From SAR324 cluster bacterium JCVI-SC AAA005 (GTDB lineage: Bacteria; SAR324; NAC60-12): a DNA stretch of 64,000 nucleotides. The notes under the pieces were generated by a model. It saw only the letters and a program-made list of their open reading frames with translations, was not told where the DNA came from and made no database searches. The translations under genes were made by a program, and so were the position numbers. The stretch spans positions 49,283 to 113,282 of the forward strand of contig AGAU01000193.1 in assembly GCA_000224765.2 (NCBI GenBank). The letters run 5' to 3'. Shown here one piece after another: positions 36,193 through 46,206 of the stretch (position 1 is its first letter; the number at the start of each line of letters is the position of its first letter).

Positions 36193-36599
36193 TCTTTTTC
36201 ATACGATTGAGGTGGCTGATGTTTCAGTGAGATTGAGTTCATACAGAAGCGGAGACCTGTTGGCGCTGGGCCATCTTCAAAGACATGGCCCAGATGTGCG
36301 TCACAACGAGCACAAAGTACCTCAGTTCGAACCATAAAATGACTTCGGTCCACTTCAGTTGCCACAGCATCTGGATGAATTGGTTTGCTGAAACTTGGCC
36401 ATCCTGTGCCAGAATCAAACTTATCGGTTGCATCAAACAATGACTGACCACAACAGGTGCAAACGTAGGTTCCAGGTTTTTTATATTGATTATAAGTCCC
36501 TGTGAAAGCTCGTTCAGTGCCTTTTTGGCGACAAACGTAAAATTCCTCTGAGGTCAGTTGATTTCTCCACTCCTTTTCCGGCTTAATCACTTTTTCCAT
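36189..36599 (-). CDS. msrB: Peptide-methionine (R)-S-oxide reductase
   Basis: A 136-residue MsrB that repairs methionine-R-sulfoxide in proteins. The structural zinc site is the two CxxC pairs Cys47/Cys50 and Cys96/Cys99. FDSGTGWPSF and RTEVLCARCDAHLGHVF are family blocks, and the catalytic Cys119 is in LRFCMNS. No signal peptide, so it acts in the cytoplasm. It is the first gene of a leftward pair with the hydrolase. The upstream 250 bases (36,600-36,855) hold the divergent promoters for it and for the FIST gene. Confidence 0.95.
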   Translation of the reverse strand: MEKVIKPEKEWRNQLTSEEFYVCRQKGTERAFTGTYNQYKKPGTYVCTCCGQSLFDATDKFDSGTGWPSFSKPIHPDAVATEVDRSHFMVRTEVLCARCDAHLGHVFEDGPAPTGLRFCMNSISLKHQPPQSYEKE

Positions 36600-36855
36600 A
36601 ATTTATCTTGTGAAAATTAGGCTGGTGAATTGATCTCCATCTTGTTGCAGAAGAGATCGGTTAGTTTAGGAAATTCATGGCCTTTGAAAACACTTTTTGT
36701 TAGTTTTATTCTTCCATACTCAAAAAAACATAAATAACTCATATGCATTCTGCAGCTGTGATTCCTCAGCATCGAGACTGAGAACTCTATTTGAAGCACA
36801 TTCTGACTCGAAACCAATCATTGCTGAACGGCGAAGTCACTGGAGATTTTAGTTC

Positions 36856-38028
36856 ATGAGCGCTATCGGGACAGGAAGTTCCCGTAAATCTAACTCCGTT
36901 CAGGCAGTCGAAGAAGCTCTCCAAGAAGCCCGCATAAAGGTTCAGGGCTTTGTGGATTGGGGGTTGGTCTTTTTCTCAGCAAAGCATCTGGACCATGCTG
37001 AAAATATTCGACAAATCCTGGTTCAAAACACGCCCGGAACCCAATGGGCTGGTTGCAGTGCAAGTGGTGTACTTTCTGAAAGTGGAGAAATTTACGGGGA
37101 ACCAGGTCTGGTAATCTTACTGGCCCAGACTCCAGAAATCAGAACCAATGCCCTCACAACCTGTCAGCGTCGAGAACATTCGCCAAGTGTGGCTCACCAA
37201 CTTCGCGAATTTCTTGAAGGGCTGCAAAGTGAGGAACCTCTTTTCCTTTTCTTCCCTGATGCCTATCAGCAAACTCCCCATAATTTTATCAATACCCTGC
37301 GCTATACAAGCAATCAGCCGCAAGTTTTTGGTGCAGGTTCTAGTGACGATGGTGCTTGGAATCGCTCTGTCCAATTGGGACAGGATGAAATCGTTGAGCA
37401 TGGCATCACTGGGATGACATTGGTAGGAGAATTTCGTTACCAAGTAGGAGTAACCCAATCTGCCCTTGTGATTGGGGAACCAATGTTCATTACAAAAGTA
37501 GAAAACAACCAGATTATCGAATTGGACGGACACTCAGCCCTAGAATCCTACGTACAGGCGTCTGTGGAACTTGGATTCAATGATATCGAAAGTGCTGCTC
37601 AACAACTGATGCTTAGCTTTCCATTAAATGTTCAAGAACCCCAGTTTGTTGGAGAATCTACGATCATAAGACATCTCACTGGAATTGATGTAGTCAGCCA
37701 AGGCTTAGAAGTCCCCGAGTTGGTGAAGGAAGGGAGCGTTGTTTCATTTGCCCTACGTAATCGTATAGCTGCAGAAGAGGATCTAGAAATCATGTTGCAT
37801 CGAATTTGGGATACTTTGCCAGAAACACCTGCTTTTGGAATCTATTTCAACTGTGCTGCACGTGGGCGTCAGCTCTATGGTGAAGATGATGTTGATCTCA
37901 AGCAGATACATCAACGTCTTGGTTCCTTCCCGATCATTGGTTACTTTGGAGCTTTTGAATTAGCGCAGGTACCTCTGGGGCTTCAACTCTATTCCTACTC
38001 AGGTGTACTTGTTTTGGTCTACCTTTGA
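36856..38028 (+). CDS. FIST-domain signal-sensing protein
   Basis: A 390-residue protein with a FIST_N domain (roughly residues 30-220) and a FIST_C domain (roughly 230-375). FIST_N is marked by WAGCSASGVLS, GEPGLVILLA and a Gly-rich FGAGSSDDG stretch. FIST_C is marked by FGIYFNCAARGRQLYG and PIIGYFGAFELAQV. FIST proteins are predicted small-molecule, perhaps amino-acid, sensors that usually work beside chemoreceptors, kinases or cyclases. No such partner is adjacent here, so it may act with a distant one. No signal peptide is seen. Confidence 0.85.
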   Translation: MSAIGTGSSRKSNSVQAVEEALQEARIKVQGFVDWGLVFFSAKHLDHAENIRQILVQNTPGTQWAGCSASGVLSESGEIYGEPGLVILLAQTPEIRTNALTTCQRREHSPSVAHQLREFLEGLQSEEPLFLFFPDAYQQTPHNFINTLRYTSNQPQVFGAGSSDDGAWNRSVQLGQDEIVEHGITGMTLVGEFRYQVGVTQSALVIGEPMFITKVENNQIIELDGHSALESYVQASVELGFNDIESAAQQLMLSFPLNVQEPQFVGESTIIRHLTGIDVVSQGLEVPELVKEGSVVSFALRNRIAAEEDLEIMLHRIWDTLPETPAFGIYFNCAARGRQLYGEDDVDLKQIHQRLGSFPIIGYFGAFELAQVPLGLQLYSYSGVLVLVYL

Positions 38029-38097
38029 ACGAGAATTTTTGGCCATTCTTTTCTGCCTTTCAGAATCAGTTTCTACTACTGGAAGACAGAAAACTCA

Positions 38098-39003
38098 TTG
38101 ACTGATCAATCTCCTCACCGAATCCGAGGATTCCTTCTAGTCACAATGGGGGTTCTGTTCATCTCACCAGACTCCCTGTTGATTCGGTTAGCTGATCAGC
38201 CCCTGGAAATACAGCTGTTTTGGCGCAGCTTATTTCAAGGTATGGGACTCGCGCTGTTCACAGGTTTTCGCTACCAATTCGAATGGTGGAAGCAGGTGCG
38301 ACAGGTTGGCCGACCAGGCTGGGTCGTGATGGTCGGTTTGATCGGCGGCTCAACTTGTTTTGTTTTAGCAATTCAGCATGCTCAAGTTGCCCACGTCCTG
38401 TTATTGCTCAATACCACTCCTGTTATTGCAGGGGTGCTAAGTTGGCTGGTGCTTGGAGAAAAAATCAACCGCTTGACCTGGGTTTTGATCGGGATCAGCA
38501 TTGTTGGGTCCACCTTGATTGTCATGGATAGTGCTGCGATGGGTGAATCTGGTTCAAGTACGTTTGGACTATTGATGGCGCTTGGTGCTGCGCTGGCGAC
38601 CGCAATTAATTTTTTAGGCGCGCGTTATCGGGCTCCCTTGGATGTGACCCCCGTTCTTGTTCCTGCCTGTTTCCTTCTCAGTCTTGGATCTGGCTTACTC
38701 GGCGGTGCTACTTTGCCACCATGGGAAAATTTGCGCTGGTTGTTGTTGCTGGGGGGGATTTGTCTCCCGATGGCTTACATCGGAATTCAATCTGGTCCAC
38801 GCTACATCAGTGCACCTGAGACAAGCATGATCATGCTTCTAGAAAGTGTATTCGGCATCCTGTTAGCTTGGATATTCTTACAAGAATTACCTGGTAAGTT
38901 GGGAATTCTTGGTGGCGGACTTGTATTGGTTGGGCTATTGACCAAGGCTTGGTGGGAGTGGAAGAAAGCACCTCCGCAAACTCTTACAAACGGTCTCTTG
39001 TAA
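38098..39003 (+). CDS. EamA/DMT-superfamily membrane transporter
   Basis: A 301-residue ten-helix membrane protein with two EamA repeats. The first repeat has WRSLFQGMGLALFTGF and LLNTTPVIAGVLSWLVLGEKI; the second has MLLESVFGILLAWIFLQELPGKL. It has no early ATG, so I take the TTG at 38,098 as the start; the ATG at 38,146 would cut into the first helix. It is followed after 14 bases by the GST gene. The exported compound is unknown. Confidence 0.82.
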   Translation: MTDQSPHRIRGFLLVTMGVLFISPDSLLIRLADQPLEIQLFWRSLFQGMGLALFTGFRYQFEWWKQVRQVGRPGWVVMVGLIGGSTCFVLAIQHAQVAHVLLLLNTTPVIAGVLSWLVLGEKINRLTWVLIGISIVGSTLIVMDSAAMGESGSSTFGLLMALGAALATAINFLGARYRAPLDVTPVLVPACFLLSLGSGLLGGATLPPWENLRWLLLLGGICLPMAYIGIQSGPRYISAPETSMIMLLESVFGILLAWIFLQELPGKLGILGGGLVLVGLLTKAWWEWKKAPPQTLTNGLL

Positions 39004-39017
39004 TCGGATAAATCTAG

Positions 39018-39716
39018 ATGATCCAACTCTATTATTTCCCTACCCCTAATGGGCACAAAATCACCATTTTTCTTGAAGAAACCAAGCTCGATTACAGAAT
39101 TCATCCTGTTGACATTCTCAAAGGTGATCAATTTGAAAGCGAGTTCCTAAAGATTTCTCCAAATAACAAGATGCCCGCAATTGTGGATACCGAGCCTGAG
39201 GATGGAGAGGGGCCTCTCTCCTTGTTTGAATCAGGTGCGATCTTGCGCTATCTCGCTCAAAAGACCGAGAGATTTTATCCTCAAAGAGTTCGAGAAGCCT
39301 GGGAAGTGGAGCAGTGGTTAACTTGGCAGGTTGCGCACTTTGGTCCAATGCTGGGACAGAATCATCATTTTAACATCTATGCCCCAGAGCAGGTACCGTA
39401 TGCTCAGGAACGATACACTCAAGAAACTAGCCGTCTCTACAGAGTCCTGAATAATCGACTCCGAGATCGTGACTTTGTTGCTGGAACCTATTCCATTGCA
39501 GATATGGCGATCTATCCTTGGGCAATCAGCTGGGAGAGGCAGAAGCAGGATTTATCAATGTATCCATACGTGGCTGACTATCTAAACCTGATTGGTAGCC
39601 GACCCACTGTCAAAAAAGCCTATGAGATCGGGCAACAATATAGAAGAGTGGATGCCAACCATATGAAACCCGAAGAATGGCAAACTCTTTTTGGCAATAA
39701 AATAGCGAAGACATGA
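39018..39716 (+). CDS. Glutathione S-transferase family protein (YfcG/Ure2-like)
   Basis: A 232-residue GST. The thioredoxin-like N-terminal domain has [20 protein letters not shown] and the glutathione-binding NNKMPAIVD and [13 protein letters not shown] (Glu-Ser). The all-helical C-terminal domain has [16 protein letters not shown], the N-capping box of GSTs. The style is that of YfcG-type disulfide reductases. The stop codon overlaps the start of csaA by four bases. Confidence 0.88.
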   Translation: MIQLYYFPTPNGHKITIFLEETKLDYRIHPVDILKGDQFESEFLKISPNNKMPAIVDTEPEDGEGPLSLFESGAILRYLAQKTERFYPQRVREAWEVEQWLTWQVAHFGPMLGQNHHFNIYAPEQVPYAQERYTQETSRLYRVLNNRLRDRDFVAGTYSIADMAIYPWAISWERQKQDLSMYPYVADYLNLIGSRPTVKKAYEIGQQYRRVDANHMKPEEWQTLFGNKIAKT

Positions 39717-40051
39717 GCGATCTATCTTGGACAGAATTTATGAAGGTGGACCTTAGAGTTGGGACCATTGTTGATGTGCAACCCTTTGCCGAGGCCCATA
39801 AACCAGCCTGGAAACTCTGGGTTGATTTTGGAGAAGAATTAGGGGTGAAGCGCTCAAGTGCCCAGATCACACAACATTACCAAATGGAAGACCTACTTGG
39901 TAGACAGGTCGTTGGCGTCGTAAATTTTCCACCAAAGCAGATTGGGCCTTTTCTGTCAGAGTGCTTGGTGACGGGTTTCCCAGACGAACAGGGAGCTGTA
40001 GTGTTGACAAAACCTGAAAGAGTCGTTCCCAATGGAAGCCGACTCTTCTAA
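39713..40051 (+). CDS. csaA: CsaA-type tRNA-binding (OB-fold) protein
   Basis: A 112-residue EMAP/Trbp111-like OB-fold protein: [32 protein letters not shown] at the start, KRSSAQIT in the middle, and [24 protein letters not shown]. The full length matches B. subtilis CsaA (110), a tRNA-binding protein with proposed chaperone activity. It is translationally coupled to the GST gene (four-base overlap) and converges with prkA seven bases away, leaving no room for a separate terminator. Confidence 0.92.
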   Translation: MSDLSWTEFMKVDLRVGTIVDVQPFAEAHKPAWKLWVDFGEELGVKRSSAQITQHYQMEDLLGRQVVGVVNFPPKQIGPFLSECLVTGFPDEQGAVVLTKPERVVPNGSRLF

Positions 40052-40057
40052 AATGCA

Positions 40058-42562
40058 TCAACTCAGGATTGCATTGAAATTTACAATATCTTTTCTCAAG
40101 GAGTAAACGATTGTGGTCAGCGCAATGCTTCGGGAGTAGCCAAACCGTTGATGCATGTTGGTGATGATTGTCTCAACAAGCTTCTGTACCCTTGGATCAA
40201 TGCTCATGTAATGATTATGGTCGTTCAACTTATGGAAGAAGGCATTATGTAGTACCTCTGGGTTGATTTCCTCCTCGATTTTGCGGTGGGAGAGTGCTCT
40301 AGAGTACTCTTGTGCAAAGCAGTTGAGCAGGTTATCATTTCTTGAGTTGATGATCGTGCGATTTCCCTCCAGCACTAAATCTCCACTAGATTGCAGATCT
40401 AAGAACTTTTGCGCGATCATCTGCCGGAACAACTCTTCGTCCATTCCCGGATCTATTACTCTCTCCATGCTCTTCATGTAGTTGTAATCAGGCTCGTCTA
40501 CTTTCATTCCACTGTTTGGATCAATGAAGGTAAAGCGAGGTACCATCACGTGGGCAAAAGCTCTGTTCCTTTGTGCACGAGCCAACAATGCGTATTGCAG
40601 GTATCTTCTCAGGTCGGCTTCAATTTGATGGGGATCTCGATCCACAGTACAAACTGTGATTTCTTTGCGAATGATGTGAAAGTAAATAGCTCGAACTACT
40701 TCAACTAATCCCTGGAAGTCTCCGTAGTCTCCTTCTCCTTCGTGCAAGTCATAGCGCCCAACACTTCGATCTAGTATAGGCTTCCGCTTGCGTGTGTAAC
40801 GTGTATCGATCTCCAACCAATGATGTAAATCTGGGCCTTCTATGATGATACGGTTCAGTTGGCTTAGAAAAATGCCCACATGCACTTTCAGTCCATCTGA
40901 ACTTGCCATCGTGTTTCGCATCACATTTTGCAACTGTCGGATCGAAATCCCATTTCGCCCTTCGTTAGGATAGTGTTCCTTCCACAAATCCCGCATAAAT
41001 TCATCGTCAATTAATCGTAGGTCTTCCTCACTGAAAAGCCCTGAATCACGCAGGTTCACCGATTCAGGGTGGTGAGAGATCTGCTCCCGAAAACTTTGCT
41101 CATCACTAAGATTCAAACCTAGTCGCATTGCCTCGTTTCGGAAAGGGTGCCAATGTGGGAGCTTTTTAATGGTGTTGACTGGGTCCTCAGCATATGCTGA
41201 ATAGATGAAGAGCTTTTGCTCGGGAGTGATGTTTAGATAGAGTTCGATTTTCCGTTGGCTCCAACTTGAAGGAAATTTCTTTCGAATTGGCGGCAAAAGT
41301 CTTGTCATCACTGAGTAGTAAGAGGCGATCCTAAGAAGATTTGGATCAACGTCATACTTCTCGCGCATATTTGCCAGATCCCTACGGAGAATATCTGTTT
41401 CGCTGCTCGCATCCAAAAGATAGTTGACGGGGACCTTCTCTATGCGGTCCAACAATTTTGAGGAAGTCAGTTGGTGGTCCAGCAGTTCCATTTCCTCAAT
41501 ATTGGTTGTAAGTATTACAGTACTATCCACTGCGGTTTGTGTCGATTCAACCGAAACCCTACCGCTGCCAAGCAACATTAATAAGGGCTTATAATCACTC
41601 TCACGAATCTGCTCTCCACTGACTCCAAAGGCGTCATGGATATGGAGAATTCCTCGATTGGATCCAATGATTGACCCCTCATAATACCTCAAAGACTTGC
41701 CTGGTAAGTGCTCATTGACAATTCCCATATCTTCCACACTCAGATCCTGTGGGCTGACGCGGACTCGCAAATTCTGCATGTCATCGATATTGGAAATTCC
41801 ATGAGCCTGAGCACCGGAAAGCTCAATTTCTTCCACTCGAACATACTTTTCTAGAATCTCAAAGAGACTCATCCCCTCATTTTTTGGATTACTGAGAAGT
41901 TCTTCCAGAATATCTAGGGTCTTTTTATCAAGATTGGCATTTTGGTAGAAACTTGGGATCAGTAGTGTTCGTTCTCCTTGTTGCTGGTTAATATGATCAA
42001 AAAGTTCTTGCCGGGGCCGACTTAGACTCCCATCAGCCTTCTGCATCAAGGTTGGGAAGAGCAGCAGAGGATTATGATGAAAAGAAGAGTGTACTTCCAC
42101 GCAGCGGCTGCCATCTTCGTTTTCTAAACGAAAAAAGAAGGTATAGAGTCTTACTGAAACCTGCTTGGTGAATTCCTCTAAAGCACGAATGATCAGGTCC
42201 ACAACATTTGTTTTTCCAGAGGCCGGGGGGCCTACTAGAATAATCCCCCGATTTGGTCCAACCTCTTTGTCTGCTGATTCAATGATATCCAGTACCTGCT
42301 TGATGCAGAATTCCTGACCAAATACCGCATTTATACCATTGTTGAAAGGATCCCTGAAAACGTTATAGCTGATGACTGGTTCACCACTCCGAATCACAAT
42401 TTCGTGACCAAAATACTTGATAGCAGCAGAAATAATTGAGGAAGAGGTTTGTAGGTGGATTACAGGTTCATCGAGTAAGTTTCTAATGAAGTCAGAGAAA
42501 TGAATTGTATTCTTTCGCCGATATCCCAACAAGTCGCGCAATTTCAACGGTAATTCGGCCAT
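40058..42562 (-). CDS. prkA: PrkA-type serine protein kinase / AAA+ protein, enlarged
   Basis: An 834-residue cytoplasmic protein. The AAA domain carries Walker A GIILVGPPASGKTNVVDL near residues 103-120, IGSNRGILHIHDAFG, and STVILTTNIEEMELLD as sensor-1. The C-terminal part follows the layout of PrkA/YeaG proteins, which phosphorylate proteins under starvation and sporulation stress. Known PrkA/YeaG proteins are about 630-645 residues, so this one is about 190 longer; extra sequence lies both within the AAA region and before the C-terminal end. It is the last of three co-directed genes with the SpoVR and YeaH genes, the conserved trio. Confidence 0.85.
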   Translation of the reverse strand: MAELPLKLRDLLGYRRKNTIHFSDFIRNLLDEPVIHLQTSSSIISAAIKYFGHEIVIRSGEPVISYNVFRDPFNNGINAVFGQEFCIKQVLDIIESADKEVGPNRGIILVGPPASGKTNVVDLIIRALEEFTKQVSVRLYTFFFRLENEDGSRCVEVHSSFHHNPLLLFPTLMQKADGSLSRPRQELFDHINQQQGERTLLIPSFYQNANLDKKTLDILEELLSNPKNEGMSLFEILEKYVRVEEIELSGAQAHGISNIDDMQNLRVRVSPQDLSVEDMGIVNEHLPGKSLRYYEGSIIGSNRGILHIHDAFGVSGEQIRESDYKPLLMLLGSGRVSVESTQTAVDSTVILTTNIEEMELLDHQLTSSKLLDRIEKVPVNYLLDASSETDILRRDLANMREKYDVDPNLLRIASYYSVMTRLLPPIRKKFPSSWSQRKIELYLNITPEQKLFIYSAYAEDPVNTIKKLPHWHPFRNEAMRLGLNLSDEQSFREQISHHPESVNLRDSGLFSEEDLRLIDDEFMRDLWKEHYPNEGRNGISIRQLQNVMRNTMASSDGLKVHVGIFLSQLNRIIIEGPDLHHWLEIDTRYTRKRKPILDRSVGRYDLHEGEGDYGDFQGLVEVVRAIYFHIIRKEITVCTVDRDPHQIEADLRRYLQYALLARAQRNRAFAHVMVPRFTFIDPNSGMKVDEPDYNYMKSMERVIDPGMDEELFRQMIAQKFLDLQSSGDLVLEGNRTIINSRNDNLLNCFAQEYSRALSHRKIEEEINPEVLHNAFFHKLNDHNHYMSIDPRVQKLVETIITNMHQRFGYSRSIALTTIVYSLRKDIVNFNAILS

Positions 42563-42576
42563 ACTAACTCCATGTG

Positions 42577-44196
42577 CTAGATACGGAATGGTTTTTCCGA
42601 GTTTCGCATTCGTTCCAGAATGCTTTCAAAGCGAACTGCCGTAACAACGGTTTCTTTGAAGAGGTTTGCTGAAAAGGAATAAAGCCAATTGCGAGAGAGC
42701 AGATATACGGGGGCTTTCCAAATCAAGTTCAGATTCTTCAGAGTGGGTTTTATCCAATCCTTTCGGAGGCGACGACCATCGTCTCGGTGGTAAAGTAACA
42801 AGCCTCCATCCTGAAAATCAGTATCGATCAGATAAATCCTCGGACGATGGAAATGAGTAAAGAAATTCAGCATCTCATTCTTAATCGGCTCTGGATCAAT
42901 CCAGACGTTGTGGCGATCCTCCTGGACAATACTATCAGGTGGGATCCTAAGTTGTTGCGCCAGATGTTTACTGAATCTGTTCAAATGAAACTCATGCACC
43001 AATTCTGGAGTTAGAAATCGACGGAGGAACTCATAGTCTGTAACTGTTTTGACAAGATGCTCCATATGCTGAATCGGAGTCTTGACCGTAGGTTGTTTCC
43101 AACGGTCTTTGACATCCTGGCTTATCTCCTCATGAAAATCCAAGCTTACTTTCCCGTCTTGGTAAAGTTCCTCAATGTGGGTCCAAAGGTAGAAACCGAG
43201 ATGATACGGATTCCGCATGTAATAAGGACGTGGATAGCAGACACCTGAGAAAACACGAGCATAGTCAATAATCCCTTTGACTGATTGTTCTTTGAACAGT
43301 TCAGTCATAATTTTCTTTTCCCAGTACATCGCCCAGCCTTCATTCATGATCTGCGTTCTGATTACGAAATCATGGGTTGAGTGGACTGAGTAAATGTAAT
43401 CCAAAACAGCTCGTTCACTCTGACTTGCTGGAGCATGACGACACAGAAAACCCATTACATCCTGACAGGGGACCTTCAGCTTGAACCCTTTACGGCTGAT
43501 GGTTTCCTGACGCTGCTTGGCTTGCATCTCCCTTTGCCAAGTCGTTTCGGGGCTGACATTTCGCATAAGGCTATCAAGAGTACCGAAAGAGGGCGTTAAT
43601 CGAGGGATAGGTTTTTCTTCGGGGACGTAGGTATCTGTCTCCTGCTGATGGGACACTTCTGTTTCTACGGTCCTAGCCAAATTGAACTGCGAATGAGGGG
43701 CAATCATAGGAACAAAAGATTCACAAGCGTTCCAGAATTGGGAGTAGTTGATCTCTCCCATTTGCTGACGAGCCCGATCCACCTTGCGAGAAAGATAGAT
43801 CACCCACTCAGTGCGATCCGGATTAGAGTCCTTAAGAACGTTCAGTTCCGAAAATTCGCAGTGCCCTACAACATGTGCCATCACTGAAGCCTGCATCATT
43901 GGAGAATTCGTGCTGTTCAAGTAGGCGTAGGATGGGTTTCCCGTTTGAACTACCTCGAAGTAGATGCTCGCTTCCTGTCCGGTCTCTACTCGGTGCTTGC
44001 GAGTTACCATCCGTTTGCCTTCCCAAATGTTTAAAGGGCTCACAGGATAGACATATTTTTCAAGGAGAGACATAAACTCCAAGCTATCCAGAATAAAGAA
44101 TCGCATCTCTGGCAGCGTTCGTTCAAATGCTTTTGCATGGTGAACTACTCGCTGTTCCAATTCATAAATTTCTGGATCTGTTTGGACTGCACGCAT
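42577..44196 (-). CDS. SpoVR-family protein
   Basis: A 539-residue SpoVR/YcgB-family protein. Diagnostic stretches include LEFMSLLEKYVYPVSPLNIWEGKR, ASVMAHVVGHCEFSELN, CQDVMGFLCRHAP, and IMNEGWAMYWEKKIM with the His/Glu-rich pattern of the family. The LGFYLWTHIEELYQDGK segment also matches. SpoVR is needed for spore cortex formation in Bacillus, and in Gram-negatives it accompanies PrkA and YeaH in stationary phase. Its biochemical activity is not known. It lies 14 bases upstream of prkA. Confidence 0.92.
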   Translation of the reverse strand: MRAVQTDPEIYELEQRVVHHAKAFERTLPEMRFFILDSLEFMSLLEKYVYPVSPLNIWEGKRMVTRKHRVETGQEASIYFEVVQTGNPSYAYLNSTNSPMMQASVMAHVVGHCEFSELNVLKDSNPDRTEWVIYLSRKVDRARQQMGEINYSQFWNACESFVPMIAPHSQFNLARTVETEVSHQQETDTYVPEEKPIPRLTPSFGTLDSLMRNVSPETTWQREMQAKQRQETISRKGFKLKVPCQDVMGFLCRHAPASQSERAVLDYIYSVHSTHDFVIRTQIMNEGWAMYWEKKIMTELFKEQSVKGIIDYARVFSGVCYPRPYYMRNPYHLGFYLWTHIEELYQDGKVSLDFHEEISQDVKDRWKQPTVKTPIQHMEHLVKTVTDYEFLRRFLTPELVHEFHLNRFSKHLAQQLRIPPDSIVQEDRHNVWIDPEPIKNEMLNFFTHFHRPRIYLIDTDFQDGGLLLYHRDDGRRLRKDWIKPTLKNLNLIWKAPVYLLSRNWLYSFSANLFKETVVTAVRFESILERMRNSEKPFRI

Positions 44197-44212
44197 TGGG
44201 CTTCCCTAGTTC

Positions 44213-45277
44213 TCAGTGTTCAGCGAAAAGCTTTTTGATTATTTCAATGGTTTCAAGTTTATCGTTCAGTTCTCCAAACCGAATAATTGAGTCACGATAA
44301 AATTGTGTTGCAATTTGCCGATTCAGCAGACTTAAGCGACCTGGTTTAACTTCTACAACCCCAACCCGGTTAAAGATTGGGCGCAGATGCTCTTCCAGAA
44401 TTTTGACTATTTCTTTTGCATCATCATCAAATAGTTCGCCATCACCGAAATAGAAGCCATAAAAATTTGTAGATGCTGGATCGTATTCGTTTGTTGCGAT
44501 TCGGTGAATCAGTTGATAAACCGGAGCTGCATGCGTGCCCCCCGAATTTCCTACTTGGTAAAACTGTTCCGCCTGTACCTCGTAGGCTTCTGCGTCGTGG
44601 ACGAAAAATCGATGATCGACATTCTTTGCGCCATAATTGTAATCGATCCAGTTTTGGATAAAATTGACCAACCGTTTTTCAAGGCGAAGACGTTCTCCGT
44701 ATGTTGAATAGGAAATATCCCCCATGTAGAAAACTACTGCCTTGAATCGAGGTTTCTCAACTCGCTCTGGCACTTTGAAACGACGATCTCGTCGCATGAA
44801 TTGAAACTCATAGCGCTCTTCTTGGGGAGCGTAGACTTTCATACCAATGCTCGTACGAAGAGCGCGTTTGAATGTCCGCTTCTTATCGAGAACAATCCCT
44901 GAGGGAGCGAAGGTTTTGAATTCGTAAGAGACTTCCTTGATTTTTCCTTGCCCTTGCTTGATGAGATGGGGCAGCTTTAGGGATCTAGCGACTCTTTCCA
45001 TCAAGTACTGAAAGGGAACGTTAAATCGAATTTTTCCTCCTCCGCTACCTGGTCCCCCACCACCGCTACCTCCAACACTTTCTCCCTCATCACCATAGAC
45101 GAAGGTAGGGGCAACGATGTCGTCCATTTCTACAAGGATATCACTTCCCCGTTCGCCAAAGTTCTCCAGATCCCCCTCTGTCAGAATAGCGTCGACGAGG
45201 TTTTCCAATTGTTCTTCAACGAATTCGTTGAAAGCCCCTTCAGATTCGCTTGAATTAATTTGATCCGTCACATACAT
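44213..45277 (-). CDS. yeaH: YeaH/YhbH-family protein (DUF444)
   Basis: A 354-residue DUF444 protein, related to von Willebrand factor A folds. After an acidic N-terminus there is a Gly-rich linker (VGGSGGGGPGSGGGKI). The conserved core follows: KAVVFYMGDISYSTYGERLRLEKR, FFVHDAEAYEVQAEQFYQVGNSGGTHAAPVYQLI, and NFYGFYFGDGELF. Members act with PrkA and SpoVR. The gene starts 16 bases before the SpoVR start and 152 bases after the HTH regulator gene on the same strand; the 45,278-45,429 gap may hold the operon promoter. Confidence 0.92.
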   Translation of the reverse strand: MYVTDQINSSESEGAFNEFVEEQLENLVDAILTEGDLENFGERGSDILVEMDDIVAPTFVYGDEGESVGGSGGGGPGSGGGKIRFNVPFQYLMERVARSLKLPHLIKQGQGKIKEVSYEFKTFAPSGIVLDKKRTFKRALRTSIGMKVYAPQEERYEFQFMRRDRRFKVPERVEKPRFKAVVFYMGDISYSTYGERLRLEKRLVNFIQNWIDYNYGAKNVDHRFFVHDAEAYEVQAEQFYQVGNSGGTHAAPVYQLIHRIATNEYDPASTNFYGFYFGDGELFDDDAKEIVKILEEHLRPIFNRVGVVEVKPGRLSLLNRQIATQFYRDSIIRFGELNDKLETIEIIKKLFAEH

Positions 45278-45429
45278 AGAAAACCTAGGAGGAGCATAAG
45301 TGTTCGCAATCGATCCGCAGTTGCCCTAGTATCGCTCTGATATGGCTAGAACATCTGTCCAAAGAGAGCAAATTTTTTTCAGTCTTGAAGGTTAGTGCAA
45401 TATTTTTAATACACTGATCTTAAAAGAGT

Positions 45430-46206
45430 TTATGGCTTTGGCATTGCTGTCTTTTTAGAAGCCAAGTCTTTTCTTTGTGACTGCAAACTATCCAACAGAG
45501 GTGGAATCCAGGGTCGGTAAGCTAGCAAAAATCCTGTTGGCTCTCGTTCATCCGCAGGTAAAGCAGCATCAATGTCCTGTAACTCCCGCAATGTCTGCAT
45601 AAGCCTATCAAGTTCACTCAAGATCAACTTTCTGGAATCTGCAGATAGTTGTGGAGCAGCAAAATGCCAGCGCTCTTTGCTTTGATCAAATTCATCATTG
45701 AAAAATTCTTGCATGTTTGTTCGGCCCCAAATTTGCCAGAGAGGACTGTTCCTCTGCCAAAGAACACTTCGCTCAAAACACAAGCGAGTACGATCTTGTG
45801 GTAACCATTCAATAAGCTTCAATTGTTCCAATTGACGCAGTTGTACTCTGAGTTCAACTTCTTCCAGCTTAAATTCTTCAACAAGTTCTTCTGTTGTCCA
45901 ACCATTGACGAATAAAACAAGCAAAACCAATAAACTAGGCTGACTCAGCAGAGCCTTTTCCTGCATATCATTGAATGAATGAACGAGAGGTTGTTGCTCC
46001 CGACTGAGTTTGACTAACTCATAGAGATCTAGTCCCAGTACAGAACAAATCTTTTCCAGGCGCTTAAGGCTAAGAGATTGGTCCGAAAATAACCTTTTCA
46101 CGCTGGATTCACTCAATTTGAGACGTTGCGCAAGAATGCGATAAGTGATTCCTTGAATCTTCAGATAATGTTTTAGCGTTTCAAGCAATCGTGCTGTTTG
46201 GTTCAT
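45430..46206 (-). CDS. XRE-type helix-turn-helix regulator with long C-terminal domain
   Basis: A 258-residue protein. Residues ~5-62 form a Cro/C1-type HTH (YLKIQGITYRILAQRLKLSESSVKRLFSDQSLSLKRLEKICSVLGLDLYELV). The rest looks like a second winged-helix region (TTEELVEEFKLEEVELRVQLRQLEQLKLIEWL) followed by a helical part. This architecture is found in many proteobacteria with unknown ligands. It precedes the YeaH-SpoVR-PrkA genes in the same direction, so control of that stress operon is a reasonable guess. The divergent 270-base gap has a small palindrome (TTTCTTGAAAGAAA, 46,302-46,315 approx.) that might be its site. Confidence 0.82.
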   Translation of the reverse strand: MNQTARLLETLKHYLKIQGITYRILAQRLKLSESSVKRLFSDQSLSLKRLEKICSVLGLDLYELVKLSREQQPLVHSFNDMQEKALLSQPSLLVLLVLFVNGWTTEELVEEFKLEEVELRVQLRQLEQLKLIEWLPQDRTRLCFERSVLWQRNSPLWQIWGRTNMQEFFNDEFDQSKERWHFAAPQLSADSRKLILSELDRLMQTLRELQDIDAALPADEREPTGFLLAYRPWIPPLLDSLQSQRKDLASKKTAMPKP

